Shown here: piece after piece, positions 44,201 to 54,297 of the stretch
Numbering within the stretch: the first letter of the stretch is position 1
Layout: each line of letters starts with the position of its first letter
NCBI GenBank assembly: GCA_030789695.1
Contig: CM061142.1
Location: 356,599,486-356,663,485 of the forward strand
DNA length: 64,000 nucleotides
Direction of reading: 5' to 3'
DNA from: Scilla litardierei
Taxonomy: Eukaryota; Streptophyta; Magnoliopsida; Asparagales; Asparagaceae
Translations under genes and position numbers: made by a program
Notes under the pieces: model-generated
The model's input: only the letters and a program-made list of their open reading frames with translations
What the model was told of the DNA's origin: nothing
The model's database searches: none

Positions 44201-44676
44201 CATCTCCTTGGGGAAGACGTCACCAAAATCTCGCACCACAGCTGGCCACTCCAACTCCATCTGCATAGCCACAACATCCACCGGTCTGGCCTGAAATCTG
44301 ACCGGACCCAGCGAACTGCTACCACGACTGAACTCAAATACCGGATGTCCGAGAATCTCGAACACCACCTTCTTCCTCCGACAGTCAATTGTAGCATAGA
44401 AGCTCGCAAGCCAATCCATCCCAATGACCGCATCGTAATTGATGATGTCGTGGACAATGAAATCAGCACAAAGCTCACATCCACAAACCACCAACGGGCA
44501 AGAATTGCACCCACGATGCACCGAGACCACACCATTCCCTGTGACGATATTCCAACTCTTAGGAAGAGAGGACGTCGACAAGGAATGCTTCTCCACAAAG
44601 CTCCGGGCCAAAATGCACATCGACGCACCAGAGTCAAAGAGGACTCGTGCAGGAAATGTGCAAACCAAAACCACAC
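41283..44676 (-). CDS. pol: T3 pol: protease, reverse transcriptase, RNase H, integrase (two exons)
   Basis: Exon 44676-42257 has 806 codons after completing the codon split by intron 1. Order: protease (LFDSGAS near the start), reverse transcriptase ([14 protein letters not shown], then [11 protein letters not shown] near residue 335), RNase H (FEIFCDASG near 480), integrase zinc domain (HPGGTK...CLVCQQ) and the first catalytic Asp ([10 protein letters not shown]). Intron 2 (42256-42186) then interrupts integrase. Exon 42185-41283 continues with the second Asp (SDKDTRF), the Glu in DGQSERTIQ, and a C-terminal chromodomain-like stretch ([26 protein letters not shown]). All catalytic residues I can identify are present and no stop interrupts either exon. 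Unspliced reading would end inside intron 2. The products copy the element RNA into DNA and insert it in the nucleus. Confidence 0.85.
42186..42256 (-). other. T3 intron 2, inside integrase
   Basis: 71 bp, GTAAATTCC...ATCGTGCAG on the minus strand, phase 0. Removal joins RRYME to the codons for EVVRLH and keeps the integrase fold continuous. T2 has a 71-bp intron at exactly the same codon (53281-53351). Confidence 0.85.
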
Positions 44677-44785
44677 CTAGCAAACAATCTAACAATCAAA
44701 TCCTATCCTAGTAACAAGCATGAGCAAGCAACCAACAAAATCAACAATCAAACTAAGGGAGATAAATAGCTGGAGTGAGCGTTAC
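44677..44785 (-). other. T3 intron 1, between gag and protease
   Basis: 109 bp, GTAACGCTC...TTTGCTAG on the minus strand, phase 1 (splits a glycine codon). Spliced, gag runs in frame into protease (DEVISG then VVLVCTF). Unspliced, Gag would end after about 12 further residues at a stop inside the intron. T2 has the same intron at 50747-50860. Confidence 0.85.
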
Positions 44786-45918
44786 CTGAAATAACCTCAT
44801 CCACGGCCATGCTCTCCTCCTCAGTCATCAGAAAGGCCTGCCCTCTCGGTGGAACAGCCTGCCGAAAGGCCTGTCTCTGTGGAACAAGAGGCGCTCCACG
44901 TCCAACGGGCACAGGAGCTCGCTGTTGCAACGGCTGTGCTGCAATAGGAGCCCGCCAAGGCTGCTTCGACTTCAGACACTCCCTGATGGTGTGGGCAGGA
45001 TCTCTGCAGACAATGCACTGTCCTAGAAACCTCCTACACTGATCCCTGAGGTGTCCAATCTTGACGCAGAAATGGCAAGTCTTCAGAATAGGCCCTCCTG
45101 GCCTCTTGAACTGCACCGGATGATTAGGCTTGAAACTAGGCCTAACCACCGCCCTGGCCTGCTCCATAGGCCTCTTCCCAGCTCCGAAAACATGTCCCTT
45201 CCTCTGGTTCAAATTCAACTCCTGCCGACTCGCAGCAATCAGAACTTTCTGATATGTCTCCAGGTCAGAAGAGGTCACAAAGCTCTGAAGCTCAAAGGCA
45301 AGTCCCTGAAGAAATCGCTGAGCTTTCTCATCGGCATCTTGCACCATCTTTGGTGCAAACCGACTGAGCCTCGTGAACTCTTGGTGGTACTGATCCACCG
45401 ACAAGCTCCCCTGCTTCAGATCTATGAAGCGCTGCAGCATCACCTGCCTAGCAGCCTTCGGGAAGAAACTCTCCATCAAATCTGGACTTGAAGGTAGCCC
45501 AAACTATCGGCTCCACCAACATCTTCTCTTCAGCATCCCACCAGTTTCTGGCATTGTCCTTCAGCTGCCTCTTAGCCAAATCAACCCATCCAGCAGGGTT
45601 AATCTTCGCCATCGCCAGGTTATCCTCAATGTTTCGAATCCACTCATCGGCAGCCAGAGGACCCTCAGACCCATCAAAATATGCAGGACCCAGCTCCCGA
45701 AATTGCTTCGCTCTCGGCTCGGAGCGAGGGACATCCGGAAGAGCCCGGGCAGCTCGAGCAAGTGGAGCATTCTGGACTTGCAGGAGCACGCCCTGCTACA
45801 CTTGCATCATCTGGATCATCATCCGCATCATCTCTCCATTGGTGGGTTCCCGCTCAGGCTCCTCATCATGAGGGAGCGCACCACTACCCCCACCACGGGT
45901 GAATCGCCTTCCTGCCAT
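44786..45918 (-). pseudogene. gag: T3 gag with two zinc knuckles, one stop and one frameshift
   Basis: Starts at ATG 45918 (MAGRRFTRGGG), the same start as T2 gag, directly after an acceptor-like TGTCATTAG. It contains the Retrotrans_gag domain (FDGSEGPLAADEWIRNIED, KDNARNWWDAE, SVDQYHQEFTRLSRFAPKM) and two CCHC knuckles, CHFCVKIGHLRDQC and CIVCRDPAHTIREC, that bind RNA. A TAG replaces a Gln codon near 45799, and a single-base frameshift lies near 45475. Gag assembles the cytoplasmic particle, so this copy could not supply full-length protein itself. Confidence 0.88.
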
Positions 45919-46062
45919 CTAATGACACAGAAAACGAAGCAGATTAGACTCATAGCTTATGACTCGGATATCGAATTTATTTGTTGGACAATCTTATATT
46001 ATTATTATTATCCCTGATAATTGCTGTTACAGAGAGGACCTGCATGGGCCACCACTAAAACC

Positions 46063-46677
46063 TGTCACGCCCCGCTTCCCTAAAATGGAGGCGAGACGTG
46101 AGAAGGTCCGCTCAGACGTGGAGCTGTAAAGCTGCACGCCTGATAAGCGTCAATTTAGTATAAGCAGGTCCCTGTAATCGTAAAAGGAACAACAACATTA
46201 ATAATAATAAAGAGACAGATACGAAATACCAATCCCAAAGTTTGTCCGCAAAATATTCAACATCACAGAAAAGCCATCAGGCTAACAGGAAAGAGTCTAA
46301 GGCCCAGAACAAGGCCAAACAAAAGCAACACAAACATAACAGAGTATCAAACTAGGTGCCACGCACCGACAACTAAGCAGTCTAACAAAAGAAGCTAAAC
46401 GAAGACACTAAGACTGATCCCCAGTGTCAACGAAATCCTCGATCAATGCGGGTTCTGACTCAGCGTCAGCGAACACCACGTCCTTAGCAAGTAACTCAGG
46501 CTCGGGCTCTAACATGTGTCACCCAAAAGAGAAAAGAGGCACATGTCAGCAAGTCGAAAGACTTGTGCAAGGAAACAGAAAGAAGGTAAACTAGCAACCT
46601 AGCAGTTAAAGTATGGCGCATGACAAGTAAAGTAAGGTGGTAACAAGTAGAGTAAGGTAAAGTGCAAGTAGCAAGTA
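46063..46677 (-). repeat. T3 5' LTR, inner part
   Basis: The 3'-most 615 bp of the LTR, matching 38760-39374, cut at the T2 insertion. The last five bases, AAGTA, are the T2 target-site duplication. Confidence 0.93.
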
Positions 46678-49508
46678 TGTAACGGTACGTTTTCGTTGTA
46701 CTTTGTTCGTGCACAAGCTTTTGGCCGTGCACGTGTTTATTTTAGATTTTATTTGATTGTGAACACTTTTGTGTGATATGCCGTTGGGAACGTCTCTGAG
46801 AGTAATAAATAGTGGCACTATCTTGGAACGACACTTCTCGAGTCGGTTTTCCACAATTTAAACTTACTCGATGAGACGTAACGATTCTCACTCTTGACGG
46901 GAGACGTTTCTATTTTTAGTTTCGTCATCCGACGTCGAATTTGAGATCCGTCTTCTTAGTTAGCTGACTTTCATCATCACGATCACCCCGATATTTATTT
47001 TATAATTTTTGGAGTTTATTTGACCACTTTTATATTTTTAACAAGTTTTATAATATTTTTTAATAATTAATTTATAAATTATTTTCGGCCAAATAAAATT
47101 TATTTGAGTTTTAAACGTTTTAAAGAATTTTTGAGCCAATTTCCAGCTCATTTGGACCAGGTCAAACCCTTGGGTGAGTTGGAGAAGTTGAATTTCAAAT
47201 TTTAAATTATTTTAAACTTCTAATACTATTAGATTTAGCCCTAGACCAAGTCAACCCATCTACACTATATAAGCAACCCCTAGGAAGACATATTTTCGCA
47301 AGAAATTATCCCTAGCCTCTTCCAAAACCCAAATTGGACGTTGCGACGATTCGTCGCAACGTTGCGACGTTCAGCCACCGCACCGATCGAGAAAACCAAC
47401 CAAATTTCCCCGCTCCGACCGCTAGCCGCCCCCGCATCCATCCCCGCTCGCATCGCAGTGCATCGCCCCGCTCCGTTCCCTCGGTCTGACCGAGGGCTTG
47501 GCCGCACCCCGCTCGCATCCCCGCTCCGCATCAACTCCGCACAGCGCCCGCACCAACCCCCGCCTTGTCGCCCCGCTCCGCACAGCGCCCGACCGACCCG
47601 CATCCCCGCACCGACTGACGATTGCAACGCTACAACGTTGCAACGTCGCAGCCCTCGCATCCAAGCGCACGACCGACGCGCTCTACCGCTCCGATCGAAG
47701 GAGGCCCCCGCATTCGCTGCTGCGACCGACCCAAACGCTGCACAGCCCCGTTTCCCCGCAGCGACCGAGAGAATCTCCCGCATTGGCTGGGTACGACCGA
47801 GAGCCATTCGTCGCAACCCCGCATCCGTCGCACCTCTTGCCTCCGTGGGCCCCCCAAGTTCTCCAGAGGTATTGTGGGTCCCCCAAAGGTCCCTAGGACT
47901 ACTGTGGGCCCAACCTAGGTGCGTTCTCTTCGACGATTTGCCGCGTACGACGTCGTCGCACGTCGTAGCCTGTCGTCGCACGTGCTAGCTTTGGAATCTG
48001 GATTCGTCGCCCCGGTTGATTGCTCTGAAATTTCCAGCGAGGAATCTAATTGGAATCTGGACTTGGAGCGCGATCTTTTATTCCAACCCCCGGCGTCGCT
48101 ACCCGACGCCGGTGTAGCTTTCGCGTCGTGTTGAGGTAACGCTTTGCACCCTTAGGACCCCCAACCCAATTGCATGCTAACCAAGACTAAAAATCAGTAT
48201 TTTAAAGTATTTTAAATGTTTTAGAAATCACTAATCAAGATTAATAAAACGGATGTAGGCCGGTGGACTTGTGCACGTAAGAATCGTGACTTTGGACTCG
48301 TTGGACGGTGTTTTATTGACGTGATAGTTGCAGGCAAGTGAAACTTGCCAAATCTTGCTTAGGGCCATGTTTTTAGGCCACTTACTTGTTTTTAGCGTAA
48401 AAGAGACTAGTCAGTGAAATGATAGCTGGCTAGACGCCTACTTGATCTAGTTTGACAACGAAACTAGATCCGTCACCTAATTGATCTAGCTTGACAACGA
48501 AGCTAGATCCACCCCTTTAAACTTGTTGTTCATGCATACTAAACGGTCACGTTTACTTTCCTTACCTGTACGCTTTACTACTTGCCATGTCATGTCATCC
48601 ATGCATTGAATGTCGCATTCGTAGCACACGCTACACTACTTGTACTACTTGTCCGGCTAGGTGCACCCATACGCCATACTTGTTTAAAACACTTCCTGGC
48701 TCGTGGTCCAGAAGTGGGCCTCATGTGTTGGCTGAAAACCAATGCCCGATACACGTGGAGGGGTAGGGATAAACGGTCACTTGAGCTTAGGAGTTGGCCC
48801 GCGCAGCCACTCTAGCCAAAAGACGGAATCTCTGTGCACGAGGTGCTTACTTTACTTGTCTTGTACTTGTCTTGTGAATGTCATGCCATGCTCGTACTTT
48901 ACTTTACTTTACTTTACCTGTTGTACTCATTACTTTAACTGCCATGTCATTGCATCATGCTAGAACTGCTAGGTTGCTTTACTTTTACATACTTCCAGTT
49001 TCCTTGCACAAGTCTTCCAGACTTGCTGACATGTTCCCCTTGCTCTTTTGGGTGTCACATGTTAGACCCTGAGCCAGAGACAGTTGCTGAGGACGAGGTG
49101 TTTGCTGACGCTGAGCCCGAGCCTACGTTCGTCGAGGAGTTTGAGGACACCGGAGACCAGTCTTAGAGACTGATTTTACTTGGTTTTGCTTTAGGTTGCT
49201 GTTAGTTGTCGGTGCTTGCACCATTGCTTTGTTTTCGTACTTTGTACTTTTGTTGGCCATGCTGGGCCTCTTTTAGACTCTTTTATTTTAGCCTGGTGGC
49301 TTTTCTGCGATGTTGAGATTTATTATTATGGATATTCTGAGATGTTCTTTTGTCTCTTTTCGTTATTATTATCTTTGTTTCGTTTCGCGTTGCAAGGACA
49401 TGTAGTTAAAATTGATTGACGCTTATCGGACTTGCGGCTTTGTAGCTTCAAGTCTGAGCGGACCTTCTCACGCTTCGCCTCCACGTTTTTGGGAAGCTGG
49501 GCGTGACA
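46678..49508 (+). repeat. T2 5' LTR
   Basis: TGTAACGGTACG...GCGTGACA. TATATAA is at 47266-47272, the 25-nt inverted repeat at 47338-47362 and twin hairpins at 48444-48509. A GAG/GTAACG donor-like site lies at 48135-48136. The GC-rich stretch at 47340-47990 gives long but meaningless open frames on both strands. Confidence 0.93.
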
Positions 49509-49540
49509 GGTTTTGTTGGTGGCCCATGCAGGTCCTATCT
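49509..49540 (+). other. Putative primer-binding region of T2 (non-standard)
   Basis: The LTR is followed by GGTTTTGT and then TGGTGGCCCATGCAGGTCC. The same block follows T1 LTR1 and LTR2 and the T3 5' LTR. It starts with TGG as primer sites do, but it is not the usual TGGTATCAGAGC, and I cannot assign a tRNA. Confidence 0.45.
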
Positions 49541-49656
49541 TGCGATTGCAAACTAACGGAACAACGATAATGAACGGAATATCCATTAAATAAATTGCAA
49601 CATCCAAGTCATTAAGCTTTGAGTCTAATCTGTTTGTTTGTTTTCCTTGTCCTTAG

Positions 49657-50746
49657 ATGGCTGGACGACGACAGACCCGATCTGGCAGTGGGCCCAATCG
49701 TGCTGAGGAGCCAGATAGAGAGCCCACCAATGCTGAGATCATGAGGATGATGCATCAGATGATGCAGGTGCAGCAGGGCATGCTCCAGAACACTCAAAGT
49801 GCTCCTCGCCTCGAGCCAGGAGCGAAGCAGTTTCGGGAGCTGGGCCCGACTTACTTTGATGGATCTGAGGGACCGTTAGCTGCAGAGGAGTGGATCAGAA
49901 ACACTGAGGATAATCTGAAGATGTCGAAGGTCAACCCGGCTGGATGGGTTGATCTGGCGAAGAAGCAGCTTAAGGATAATGCCCGAAACTGGTGGGATGC
50001 AGAGGAGGAGCTGTTGGTGAGCCCTATACCTTGGGCTACTTTCAAGTCCAGATTCGATGAGGAGTACTTTCCGAAGGCTGCTATGAGGGAGATGTTGCAG
50101 CGCTTCATTGAGCTGAAGCAGGGGAGTCTGTCGGTGGACCAGTACCACCAGGATTTTACTAGACTGAGCCGCTTCGTGCCTAAGATGGTAGAGGATGCTA
50201 AGGAGAAGGCTCATAGGTTTCTGCAGGGTCTTTCTCTAGACTTGCAGAGTTTGGTGTCTACGACAGACATGGAGTCATATCAGAAGTTGCTGGTAGCTGC
50301 TCGGAGACAGGAGAGGATTGCGAAGCAGAAGAGAGGACTGATTTCTGGAGCTGGGAAGAGGCCTATGGAGCAGGTCAGAGGAGTGGTTAGGCCTGGGACT
50401 AGGCCTAATCAGACGGTGCAGTTCAAGAAGCCAGGTGTGCCTCCCGAGAAGACTTGCTATTTCTGTGGCAAGACCGGGCATGTCAAGGATCAGTGTAGGA
50501 AGATGTTGGGTCAGTGCCTGATTTGTGGAGACCCTACTCATGCTATGAAGTAGTGCCCGAGATCTAAGCTACCTTGGAAGGATCCAGTCGCCGCACAGCC
50601 GTTGCAGCAGAGAGCACCTATACCTGCAGGTCGTGGAGCACCCCTCGCTCCTCAGAGGAAGGCTTTTCAGCAGGCCATGCAGCCGAGGAGGCAGGCTTAC
50701 CTGATGACGGCAGTGGAGAGCGAGGCTGTGGATGAGGTTATCGCAG
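49657..50746 (+). pseudogene. gag: T2 gag with two zinc knuckles, one premature stop
   Basis: ATG at 49657 follows an acceptor-like CTTGTCCTTAG. The frame covers the Gag domain (FDGSEGPLAAEEWIRNTED, KDNARNWWDAEEE, SVDQYHQDFTRLSRFVPKM) and two CCHC knuckles. The first, CYFCGKTGHVKDQC, is intact. The second, CLICGDPTHAMK-x-C, has a TAG (50551-50553) where T3 has an ordinary codon, one residue before its last Cys. Beyond the stop the frame stays open to the intron 1 donor at 50746/50747 (SEAVDEVIAG). Similarity to T3 gag is high along the whole length. Confidence 0.9.
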
Positions 50747-50860
50747 GTAACTCTCAAACTAGTTGTTTCCTTCCTTTGATAGTTTGATTGATTGCTTATG
50801 TTTGTTGCTTGCATATGTTTGTTTGTTAGAATAAGGTTTGATTGTTAGATTGTTTGTTAG
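50747..50860 (+). other. T2 intron 1, between gag and protease
   Basis: 114 bp, GTAACTCTC...TTTGTTAG, phase 1. It sits at the same codon as T3 intron 1. Removal makes gag and protease one frame. Retention ends Gag at a TGA at 50785-50787. Confidence 0.85.
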
Positions 50861-53800
50861 GTGTGATTTTGGTTTGCACATTTCCTGCACGAGTCCTCTT
50901 TGACTCAGGTGCATCGATGTGCATTATTTCATGGAGCTTCGTGGAGAAGCATTCCTTGACGACTTCCCCTCTTCCCAAGAGTTGGAACATCGTTACAAGA
51001 AACGGCGTGATCTCGGTGCATCGTGGGTGCACTTCTTGCCCTTTGGTGGTCTGTGGACATGAGCTTTATGCTGACTTTATTGTCCACGATATCATCAACT
51101 ACGATGCCGTGCTCGGGATGGATTGGCTTGCGAGCTTTTATGCTACGATCGATTGTCGGAGGAAGAAAGTGGTGTTTGAGATCCCCGGACATCTGGTGTT
51201 TGAGTTCAGTCAAGGTAGCAGTTCGCTTGGCCCTGTCAGGTTTCAGGCCAGATCGGTGGAGCTTGTTGTTATGCAGATGGAGTAGGATAGACCAGCTGTG
51301 GTACGAGAATTCGATGACGTCTTCCCCGAGGAGTTGTCTGGACTGCCGCCCGATCGAGCTCTCGAGTTTTCGATCGACCTTGTTCCAGGAGCGCAGCCTA
51401 TTTCGAAGGCACCGTATCGGATGGCACCAGCAGAGTTGGAGGAGTTGCGTAGGTAGCTGGACGAGCTTTTGCAGAAGGGATACATCAATCATAGTGTGTC
51501 TCCGTGGGGAGCACCGGTGTTGCTGGTGAAGAAGAAGGATGGTTCGCGTCACATGTGTGTGGATTACCGGGAGCTGAATGCTATGACTATCAAGAATAAA
51601 TATCCTTTGCCTCGGATAGATGACATCTTTGATCAGCTCGGAGGATCGAGGGTGTTCTCTAAGTTGGGTTTGAGAAGTGGTTACCATCAGCTTATGGTGA
51701 AGAAGGACGACATCCCGAAGACAGCTTTCAGGACGAAGTATGGTCACTACGAGTTTGTGGTTATGCCCTTCGGCGTAACCAATGCGCCCGTAGTCTTTAT
51801 GAACCTGATGAATTTGGTCTTCTACAACTTCCTAGACAAGTTCGTCGTCATCTTCATTGACGACATCCTGATCTATTCAAAGTCGGAGGAAGAGCATGCA
51901 TCGCACTTGAGGACAGTGTTGGAGATCTTGAGGAAGCATCGTTTGTATGCTAAGTATTCCAAGTGCGAGTTCTGGCTGGATAGAGTTGCCTTTCTCGGGC
52001 ATATGGTGTCTGGTGATGGGATTTCTGTGGATCCCGAGAAGATTGTGGCTATCAGGGAGTGGCCGGTTCCGCAGTCGGCGTCTGAGATCAGGAGTTTCCT
52101 TGGGCTTGCAGGATATTATCGGCGTTTCATCAAGGACTTTTCTCAGATTGCTGAGCTAATGACCAGACTGACGCGGAAGGATGTGCCTTATGTTTGGTCT
52201 GATGATTGCGAGAAGGCTTTTGGTATTCTGAAAGAGAGGTTGACGACTGCCCCTGTACTTGTTGTGCCTGATCGGAGTGGAGGATTCGAGATCTTTTGCG
52301 ATGCTTCTGGCAAAGTTTTAGGATGTGTGTTGCATCAGCATGGGCATGTGGTTGCGTATGCTTCTCGTCAGCTTATGGCTCATGAGAAGAATTACCCGAC
52401 ACATGATTTGGAGTTGGCTGCCATCGTGTTTACGCTGAAGATTTGGAGGCACTTCCTGCTGAGTGAGAAGGTGAAGATCTTCACCGATCACAAAAGCTTG
52501 AAGTATATCTTTACTCAGAAGGAGCTCAACATGCGACAACGTCGATGGTTGGAGCTCATGGCAGACTATGAGATTGACTTGCAGTATCACCCTGGCAAGG
52601 TGAATGTAGTTCCAGATGCGCTGAGCAGACTTCCAGCGGTGATGATGTTGACCTCGCAGTGGAGATTGCAGCAGGATTTTTGCGAGACCGGTATCGAGAT
52701 TATTCTTCCTGGAGAGACTTCTTCGATGATGAGTATGCAGATACAGTCGACGATCGTTGATAGGATCAAGGCTGGACAGGCTGGAGATGCTAAGCTTGTG
52801 AAGATTCGGGAGCAGGTGGAAGCCGGTCTGCGGACTGACTTTTTGATCCACGAGGATGGTTCGTTGAGATTTGGAGCCAGGTTGTGTGTGCCAGCTGGAG
52901 ATATCAGAGAGGAATTATTGGTGGAGGCACACAGTTCGCCGAATTCTGTGCATCCTGGTGGCACCAAGATGTACAAGGATCTTCGTCTGAACTTTTGGTG
53001 GCATGGAATGAAGAGGAGTGTGGCTCGGAGTGTAGCCAAGTGTTTGGTTTGCCAGCAAGTAAAGGCGGAGCATCAGCGTACGGCAGGGTTGCTACAACCG
53101 CTTCCGATTCTGGAGTGGAAGTGGCAGCACATCACTATGGATTGCGTGACTGGACTACCTCGGAGTCCGAAGCAGAACGACGCGATTTGGGTGATCGTAG
53201 ACCGATTGACCAAATCTGCACACTTTATTCCCTTCCGAGTAGGACAGTCTACTGAGACGCTAGCGAGGAGATATATGGAGGTAAATTCGTTTACTCTCCG
53301 TTTCCATTTCCTTTTACTAGTTTAGATAGTGATGTAACGTGAATCGTGCAGGAGATCATACGACTTCACGGAGTCCCCGTGAGTATCGTGTCGGACAGAG
53401 ACACGAGATTCACATCTCAGTTTTGGCAGAGTCTGCAGAAGAGCTTGGGTACGAGTCTGAGTTTCAGCACGGCGTACCACCCGCAAACGGATGGCCAGTC
53501 CAAGAGGATGATTCAGATTCTGGAGGATATGTTGCGAGCTTGCATGTTGGACTTTAAGGGATCTTGGGAGGATCATCTCCATCACGTTGAGTTTGCCTAC
53601 AATAACAGCTACCAGGCGAGTATTGGAATGGCGCCTTTTGCCGCGCTATATGGAAAGAAATGTCGATCGCCAGTGAGCTGGGATGACATTGGAGATAGTG
53701 AGCTGTTAGGACCGGAGATGATCGTGGATACCGTGGATGTTGTGAGGAATATTCGAGAGAAGCCGAGGATTGCGCATGACCGTTTCAAGCATTGGGCAGA

Positions 53801-54256
53801 TGCTAAACGGAGGCCTTTGGAGTTTCAGCCTGGCGATCATGTATTCCTGAGGATTTCTCCGAACCGCAGAGTTATTCGATTTGGGAAGAGAGGCAAGCTG
53901 AGTCCGAGGTTCATTGGACCGTTCGATGTTCTGGAGAGAGTTGGAGCTGTGGCTTATCGCTTGGCGTTGCCACCGTCGCTTGTGGGAGTTCACGACGTAT
54001 TTCACGTATCTCAGTTACGTCGATACGCTAGTGACCCATCCCACACTGTGGATTTCTCGGAGATTACAGTTCGTCCGGATCTGTCTTATGATCAGCAGCC
54101 CGTTGAGATTCTGGATCGTCGACAGAAGCAGCTGAGGAATAAGACCGTCGACTTGGTTGAGTGCAGTGGCGTCACGGTTCCCCTGGTGAGTCCACCTGGG
54201 AGCGTGAAGATGAGATGAGAGAACGTTTCCCGCACCTTTTCCCGAGCAGTGCTTGA
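50861..54256 (+). pseudogene. pol: T2 pol, two exons, with stops, frameshift and altered integrase
   Basis: Exon 50861-53280 has the same 2420-bp length as in T3. It covers protease (LFDSGAS), reverse transcriptase ([25 protein letters not shown]), RNase H (FEIFCDASG) and the integrase zinc and first catalytic region ([10 protein letters not shown]). In-frame TAG codons lie at 51283 and 51454. Intron 2 is 53281-53351. Exon 53352-54256 has the second Asp (SDRDTRF), but the catalytic Glu of DGQSERTIQ is Lys here (DGQSKRMIQ). A one-base deletion near 54160 shifts the frame before the chromodomain-like tail, which is still readable ([15 protein letters not shown]) to a TGA at 54254-54256. This copy should be unable to move by itself. 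Confidence 0.9.
53281..53351 (+). other. T2 intron 2, inside integrase
   Basis: 71 bp, GTAAATTCG...ATCGTGCAG, phase 0. Same codon and same length as T3 intron 2. Without removal the frame ends at a TAG near 53323. Confidence 0.85.
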
Positions 54257-54260
54257 TGTT

Positions 54261-54297
54261 GATTCCTAGGGCGGAATCATTTCTAAGGTGGGGAGGA
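54261..54297 (+). other. Hairpin and polypurine tract before the T2 3' LTR
   Basis: GATTCC-TAGGGC-GGAATC (54261-54278) precedes AAGGTGGGGAGGA (54285-54297), the same purine tract as in T1. The hairpin is shorter than in T1 and T3 but in the same place. Confidence 0.75.

Noticed and set aside
42464..44711. Long frames antisense to T3 and T2 pol (for example 42863-43462, 50929-51747 and 52318-52851)
   Set aside because: They are opposite-strand shadows of pol, with no domain similarity.
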